Shown piece by piece: positions 22,371 to 25,266 of a stretch of DNA of 25,266 nucleotides. Positions within the stretch are counted from its first letter, which is position 1. Each line of letters opens with the position of its first letter. The notes under the pieces were generated by a model. That model searched no databases. It saw nothing but the letters and a program-made list of their open reading frames with translations, and was not told the origin of the DNA. This DNA comes from a virus, in the IMG/VR virus record IMGVR_UViG_3300046006_001758, positions 1-25,266 of that record; one strand, written 5' to 3'. The translations under genes and the position numbers were made by a program.

Positions 22371-22937
22371 TCACTTCACCCGGTTGAACTTTTCGGTGTA
22401 GTACTTCACTTCACGGTCGAACAGGCTCGGGAACTTGTCGACCATGAAGCGCTGCACCTTGGTGTTGATGCGCTTGGTGTTGAACATCTGCGCCACGTCA
22501 ATGGTTTGGATGGCTTTGATGGGCAGGCGCTTGGGGCCGACGCGGATCATCACGGTCTTGCCGTCGTTGATCATGAAGGCACCAGGGATCAGGTGGCGCG
22601 GGCCGTTGCGCTTGATCTTGATGGTGACGCCCTTCTTAGTTTGGCGTGCACCGAACGCAGCCACGTTGAGCGAACGGCCACGCTTGGCTGGTGACTCCAA
22701 TGACGCTTGCATGCGCAGCTCACCCTTGAAGGCGTTGGCCTTGTTGATGCGCAGTGATTGGTTGATCTTGCTGGCCGTGATCATGAACTCCTGGCGAATC
22801 TCGCGGCTCATGGATGTCTTGGCCTGGGCGATGGTGGTGTTCAGGGCGCGTGATGTGGCTTGGCGTGCGATGTCATCACGCAAGGTGTCGAGCGACCGCA
22901 TCACATCGGGGAAGTTGTGGCGAATGTCGATCCTCAT
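22371..22937 (-). CDS. Minor tail protein Z-like (gpZ)
   Basis: This 188-aa basic protein resembles the lambda gpZ family, which completes the tail and positions the DNA end in the head-tail connector. It begins MRIDIRHNFPDVMRSLDTLR, then has the helical ATSRALNTTIAQAKTSMSREI and KINQSLRINKANAFKGELRM. A beta section with MIRVGPKRLPIKAI and KVQRFMVDKFPSLFDREVKY follows. The ATG at 22937 has AGGGG eight bases upstream; the open frame to 23015 would bury the previous gene. In lambda, Z lies in the head-tail completion region. Here it lies upstream of the terminase genes, separated from all other tail genes. Confidence 0.85.
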   Translation of the reverse strand: MRIDIRHNFPDVMRSLDTLRDDIARQATSRALNTTIAQAKTSMSREIRQEFMITASKINQSLRINKANAFKGELRMQASLESPAKRGRSLNVAAFGARQTKKGVTIKIKRNGPRHLIPGAFMINDGKTVMIRVGPKRLPIKAIQTIDVAQMFNTKRINTKVQRFMVDKFPSLFDREVKYYTEKFNRVK

Positions 22938-22941
22938 GCGC

Positions 22942-23154
22942 TCACCCCTGTGCGTCCATGGCCTTGATGGCTTGCAGAACCGCTGCCCGTGAGGGTGCGC
23001 CCTGGTGTCGGGCAATGGCTGCGAACATGGCCATTTGAGCGCCTTTGAGTGGCCGCGCTGATCGGATCAAGCGGGCGCAGCAGTGGGTGCAGGTCATGCT
23101 GTACCGACCACTGAGCGGCTGTTGTTTTGAGGATTGACAGGATTCGCATGGCAT
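22942..23154 (-). CDS. Small zinc-finger-like phage protein
   Basis: This 70-aa protein has CESC near its start and CTHCC at about residues 22-26, a probable zinc knuckle. A helical C-terminus follows (ARLIRSARPLKGAQMAMFAAI, then GAPSRAAVLQAIKAMDAQ). The pattern CxxCCARLxxSARP is familiar from small phage proteins of unknown function near replication genes. Its stop is five bases from the gpZ start. The ribosome binding site is poor. A different frame overlapping here lacks the cysteine pattern. Confidence 0.7.
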   Translation of the reverse strand: MPCESCQSSKQQPLSGRYSMTCTHCCARLIRSARPLKGAQMAMFAAIARHQGAPSRAAVLQAIKAMDAQG

Positions 23155-23172
23155 GGTGCTTGGTTTTGTTGT

Positions 23173-23337
23173 TCATTTGGCCCATTTGCCATCGACTGAT
23201 TTGATGCGCCCGAACTCGGACAGGTAAGACACGGTTTGGCGGGCACGCTGCACAGGCCAGCCGGTGATGGCGATGATCTCGCTCATGGCCAAGGCCCCGT
23301 GATCCAGCGGGCGCAGCAGGGCATAGGTGCGAGTCAT
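23173..23337 (-). CDS. 54-aa HTH-like protein
   Basis: This short gene begins with an ATGA overlap on the DnaC-like gene stop, with AAGG seven bases upstream. It reads MTRTYALLRPLDHGALAMSE, then IIAITGWPVQRARQTVSYLS and EFGRIKSVDGKWAK. The centre has the helix-turn-helix spacing seen in small winged-helix proteins, ending with a wing-like turn. It is likely a DNA-binding regulator or replication accessory protein. Confidence comes from the overlap, the binding site and the clean end 18 bases before the next gene. Confidence 0.65.
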   Translation of the reverse strand: MTRTYALLRPLDHGALAMSEIIAITGWPVQRARQTVSYLSEFGRIKSVDGKWAK

Positions 23338-24125
23338 GCGGCGGCCTTAGCGGCTTTGGCGCGGTAGCTGTCCCAGGTGAACGACACCATGCGGCCACCG
23401 CCTTCGCGCATACGGTCCACCAGGCGCTCGCCCATGTAGTCGACCAATGCTGGCGCGTCCAAGTTGGTCAACAAGATCGTGGGCAGCATGTTTTCGTAGC
23501 GGTTGTTCAGGATCTCGAAAATCAGCGCCTTGTTGAAGTCGGTGCCGTAATCCATGCCCACCTCGTCCAAGATCAGCAGCGGAATGCCGCTGAAGTGGTC
23601 GATCTCTTTTTGCTCGGTGGTGTCTGAGTCTTTGGCAAACGAGCTTTTGATCTGGCGCATGACTTCGGCCACGGTGGCAAATTGCACCTCGCCGCCTTGC
23701 TCGATCACCTCATGGGCAATGCTGCAGGCCAAGTGGGTTTTGCCTGCCCCCGCCTTGCCAGAAAAGATCAGGCCCGTGCCCGCCTGGCTGACCTTTGACC
23801 AGCTTTCAGCGTAGTTGCGGCAAATGTTCAGCGCCTTGGCTTGGCCATCGTTTTCGACGGCGTAGTTGTCAAAGCGGCGGGTCTTGAAGCGCAAGGGAAT
23901 GCGGCTTCGTTCATGGCGGGCGATTCGGCTGGCCTCGATCTGGCGCAGACGCCTCTCTTCGATTTCCTTTTTTGTGCGCTCTTCTGCTTCTTTTTGGCAG
24001 ATTGGGCATCGCGTGCTGCCGTGCCCCTGCCTTCCAGCGATGGTGAACAATTTGACGGTGTAGTCGCCATGCGTTGTGCAGGTGCGCGATTCCTCGACCA
24101 CGTTTGAATCAGAAACGGCCATCAT
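23334..24125 (-). CDS. DnaC-like helicase loader (AAA+ ATPase)
   Basis: This 263-aa protein loads the host replicative helicase at the phage origin, the role of lambda P. It has an N-terminal zinc-finger-like group (C16, H19, C40, C43), a charged coiled-coil linker (residues 44-75), and an AAA+ domain. That domain carries Walker A GKAGAGKT (123-130), Walker B LLILDEVG and the sensor-like TILLTNLD, then RLVDRMREGGG. The N-terminal zinc group followed by DnaC fold is common in Burkholderiales prophages. The ATG at 24125 has AGGAG seven bases upstream and overlaps the initiator gene by 17 bases. Initiator and loader are translated together. Confidence 0.92.
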   Translation of the reverse strand: MMAVSDSNVVEESRTCTTHGDYTVKLFTIAGRQGHGSTRCPICQKEAEERTKKEIEERRLRQIEASRIARHERSRIPLRFKTRRFDNYAVENDGQAKALNICRNYAESWSKVSQAGTGLIFSGKAGAGKTHLACSIAHEVIEQGGEVQFATVAEVMRQIKSSFAKDSDTTEQKEIDHFSGIPLLILDEVGMDYGTDFNKALIFEILNNRYENMLPTILLTNLDAPALVDYMGERLVDRMREGGGRMVSFTWDSYRAKAAKAAA

Positions 24126-24825
24126 GGGTGACTCCTTTTGTGTAATCCATGCCCGAAATGTCGTGGTAGACCTTTGGCTTCGCGCCGGGCTTGCCAGCGG
24201 CTTTGTCCTCTGGCTTGACCCAATCGGCCTTGAACGACTGCCAGCCGCGTGTGCAGCACATGGCCAGCGCTTGGTCCATCGTGATGCCAGCCTTTTCGGC
24301 CTCGGTGCGCATGCCTGCCAGGGCGGTTTCGGTCAATGCTGATTTTTTCGATTTCCTGATCAACAAAAAGTCAGACCACACCGATTCCGAAATATCGTCT
24401 GGACGCGGCAGCGTCTTATTTCGGTTAAGTGATGGTTCTATTGACGGTTCATTGACGGTTATGGGTGCCAAATTGGCGGGGGTGGGGTGCCAAATTGGCG
24501 GGGGTGGGGGTGCCAAATTGGCGGGGGTGGGGTGACAATCTGGCGGGGGTGCCAAATTGGCGGGGGTGCCAAATTGGCGGGGGTTGAGGTGGTAAACGGT
24601 GCTTCGACCTGTACGCTCAACTGCCCTGACGGCTTTCATTTTTGTCAGTTCTGATATGTGCCTTTGGACGGTCCGCTCGCCCATGCTGCAGCGCTCAGCA
24701 ATGGTCGAAATGCTTGGGTAGCACTCGCCCTGGTCGTTTGCGTTGTCACACAGGCTCAAAAGAACCATCTTGGGGCCAGATGCGATATCGGACTTCCACG
24801 CCAAGGTCATCAATGCAATGCTCAC
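24109..24825 (-). CDS. Replication initiator protein (lambda O-like, HTH)
   Basis: This 238-aa protein has an N-terminal winged helix (residues about 18-80: LSLCDNANDQGECYPSIST, AERCSMGERTVQRHISEL), typical of phage replication initiators that recognise the origin. Residues 86-121 form a Pro/Ala-rich linker in which TPANLAPPP recurs, encoded by six 18-bp DNA repeats. The C-terminal domain (VWSDFLLIRKSKKSALTE, then MTSM-free helix, CTRGWQSFKADWV) probably contacts the helicase loader encoded next door. As in lambda O, the origin appears to lie within the gene. It overlaps its upstream neighbour by ATGA. Confidence 0.85.
   Translation of the reverse strand: MSIALMTLAWKSDIASGPKMVLLSLCDNANDQGECYPSISTIAERCSMGERTVQRHISELTKMKAVRAVERTGRSTVYHLNPRQFGTPANLAPPPDCHPTPANLAPPPPPIWHPTPANLAPITVNEPSIEPSLNRNKTLPRPDDISESVWSDFLLIRKSKKSALTETALAGMRTEAEKAGITMDQALAMCCTRGWQSFKADWVKPEDKAAGKPGAKPKVYHDISGMDYTKGVTHDGRF
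24441..24460. repeat. Short direct repeat flanking the iterons
   Basis: TTGACGGTT occurs at 24441-24449 and again at 24452-24460, in the A+T-richer stretch (about 24340-24460) directly next to the iterons. Such a stretch next to initiator sites is where origin unwinding would be expected. The repeat could also be accidental, being short. Confidence 0.4.
24466..24584. repeat. Iteron array, probable replication origin
   Basis: Six copies of TGCCAAATTGGCGGGGGT start at 24466, 24488, 24511, 24533, 24550 and 24567. Five are perfect. The fourth is degenerate (TGACAATCTGGC...). Each perfect copy contains the palindrome GCCAA-A-TTGGC. The spacing is 22, 23, 22, then 17 and 17 bases, so the first copies lie two helical turns apart and the rest closer. 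The array is inside the initiator gene, next to an A+T-richer stretch, as in the lambda origin. Confidence 0.85.
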
Positions 24826-25181
24826 AGACCTGCCCCTTCAATGCTGGCCTGCTGAGCGACCAGCTCAACGATGCGGCCTTTTCGACCATCGGTATCAGTC
24901 ACGCCAACCACCTCACGCAAGCGGCCAGCGGTGATCAGTTCACCAATGCGGCTGCAGACGGTCTGGGGCATGATTTCGACGCCGCTGCGGGTCAAGTGGT
25001 GCCATACGTCCAGGTAATGCACGCGGCTGGTGCCTCTGGCCCGCATGGCCCGCATGGCGTCCAGCACCTGCTGTTGGCGTTTGGATAGCTTTGCGGCGGT
25101 CAGGTCGCGCCATACGTCACGCGAGTGGCCGAGACCACTGGTATCGGCGCGCTCAGAGGCAGTCATCACGGCTTCGGTCAT
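24822..25181 (-). CDS. Winged-helix DNA-binding protein
   Basis: This 119-aa protein looks like a single winged helix-turn-helix. KLSKRQQQVLDAMRAMRARG leads into YLDVWHHLTRSGVEIMPQTV, then CSRIGELITAGRLREV and a wing-like TDTDGRKGR stretch. It could regulate the replication operon or assist initiation; the first 25 residues are polar and probably disordered. A GAGG eight bases upstream supports the ATG at 25181, which overlaps the preceding stop. It ends in an ATGA overlap with the initiator gene. Confidence 0.78.
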   Translation of the reverse strand: MTEAVMTASERADTSGLGHSRDVWRDLTAAKLSKRQQQVLDAMRAMRARGTSRVHYLDVWHHLTRSGVEIMPQTVCSRIGELITAGRLREVVGVTDTDGRKGRIVELVAQQASIEGAGL

Positions 25182-25266
25182 TTGGGGAACCTCACGATGT
25201 TGTTGATGCGTTTGTTGGTCACGTAGCGGGCGGCCAAGGCTTGGCTGACGGCGTGGGTGGCGGCTT
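25178..25266 (-). CDS. Partial gene at window edge (C-terminal 28 residues)
   Basis: An open frame enters from the right edge and ends with a TGA at 25178, overlapping the next start as ATGA. The visible end is AATHAVSQALAARYVTNKRI followed by NNIVRFPK. The amount visible is too short to assign a function; the overlap pattern is the main reason to treat it as real. Confidence 0.55.
   Translation of the reverse strand, partial: AATHAVSQALAARYVTNKRINNIVRFPK

Noticed and set aside
24466-24584. CRISPR-like reading of the 18-bp repeats
   Set aside because: Repeats are too short and too closely spaced (0-5 bases between units), with no spacers; they lie inside a replication initiator gene and fit iterons.

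Overview
The window is the structural and packaging half of a tailed, siphovirus-like phage genome (free phage or prophage), with part of its replication region. Every supported gene reads from the minus strand, so transcription runs from high to low coordinates. The DNA is G+C-rich. The gene order, the GpA-type large terminase, the lambda-type portal and the lambda-type tail genes are those of prophages from Gram-negative hosts, most likely Burkholderiales/Comamonadaceae. The host assignment is inference from overall style. No chromosomal gene, integrase, repressor, tRNA or CRISPR array lies in the window.

Layout in transcription order. (1) Replication and small regulatory genes, 25266-22942: the tail end of an unknown gene, a winged-helix protein, a lambda-O-like initiator whose coding sequence carries six 18-bp iterons (a probable origin), a DnaC-like helicase loader, a 54-aa HTH-like protein and a 70-aa zinc-finger-like protein. 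(2) Packaging, 22937-18807: a displaced gpZ-like tail protein, an A+T-richer HNH endonuclease, and the small and large terminase subunits. (3) Control region, 18813-18061: a Mor-family transcription activator, a 63-aa protein, a strong intrinsic terminator, and the first copy of a 33-bp repeat containing an inverted repeat. (4) Head and lysis, 18060-9449: a connector-like protein, a PP2A-type phosphatase, the portal, a holin, a second small membrane protein, a permuted-papain-like enzyme, a fibre-like protein and four small unknowns. The second copy of the 33-bp repeat follows, then a fused prohead protease/major capsid protein and a head-tail joining protein. (5) Tail, 9452-5: tail terminator, tail tube, the chaperone pair G/GT with a -1 frameshift signal, tape measure, three tail-tip proteins including an NlpC/P60 peptidase, and a J-type host-specificity protein with a gpI-like N-terminus.

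The operon is very compact: many neighbours share ATGA stop/start overlaps or lie within a few bases of each other. The strongest less-routine observations are these. The Mor-like activator is followed by a terminator and by two identical 33-bp sites, each just upstream of a head-gene block, which suggests a small activator-controlled late regulon. The frameshift signal is nearly complete (A AAA AAC, 6-nt spacer, 11-bp perfect stem). The iterons sit inside the initiator gene. The capsid has a strong internal ribosome binding site within the protease-capsid fusion ORF. The lysis genes, a phosphatase and a fibre-like gene are inserted among the head genes.
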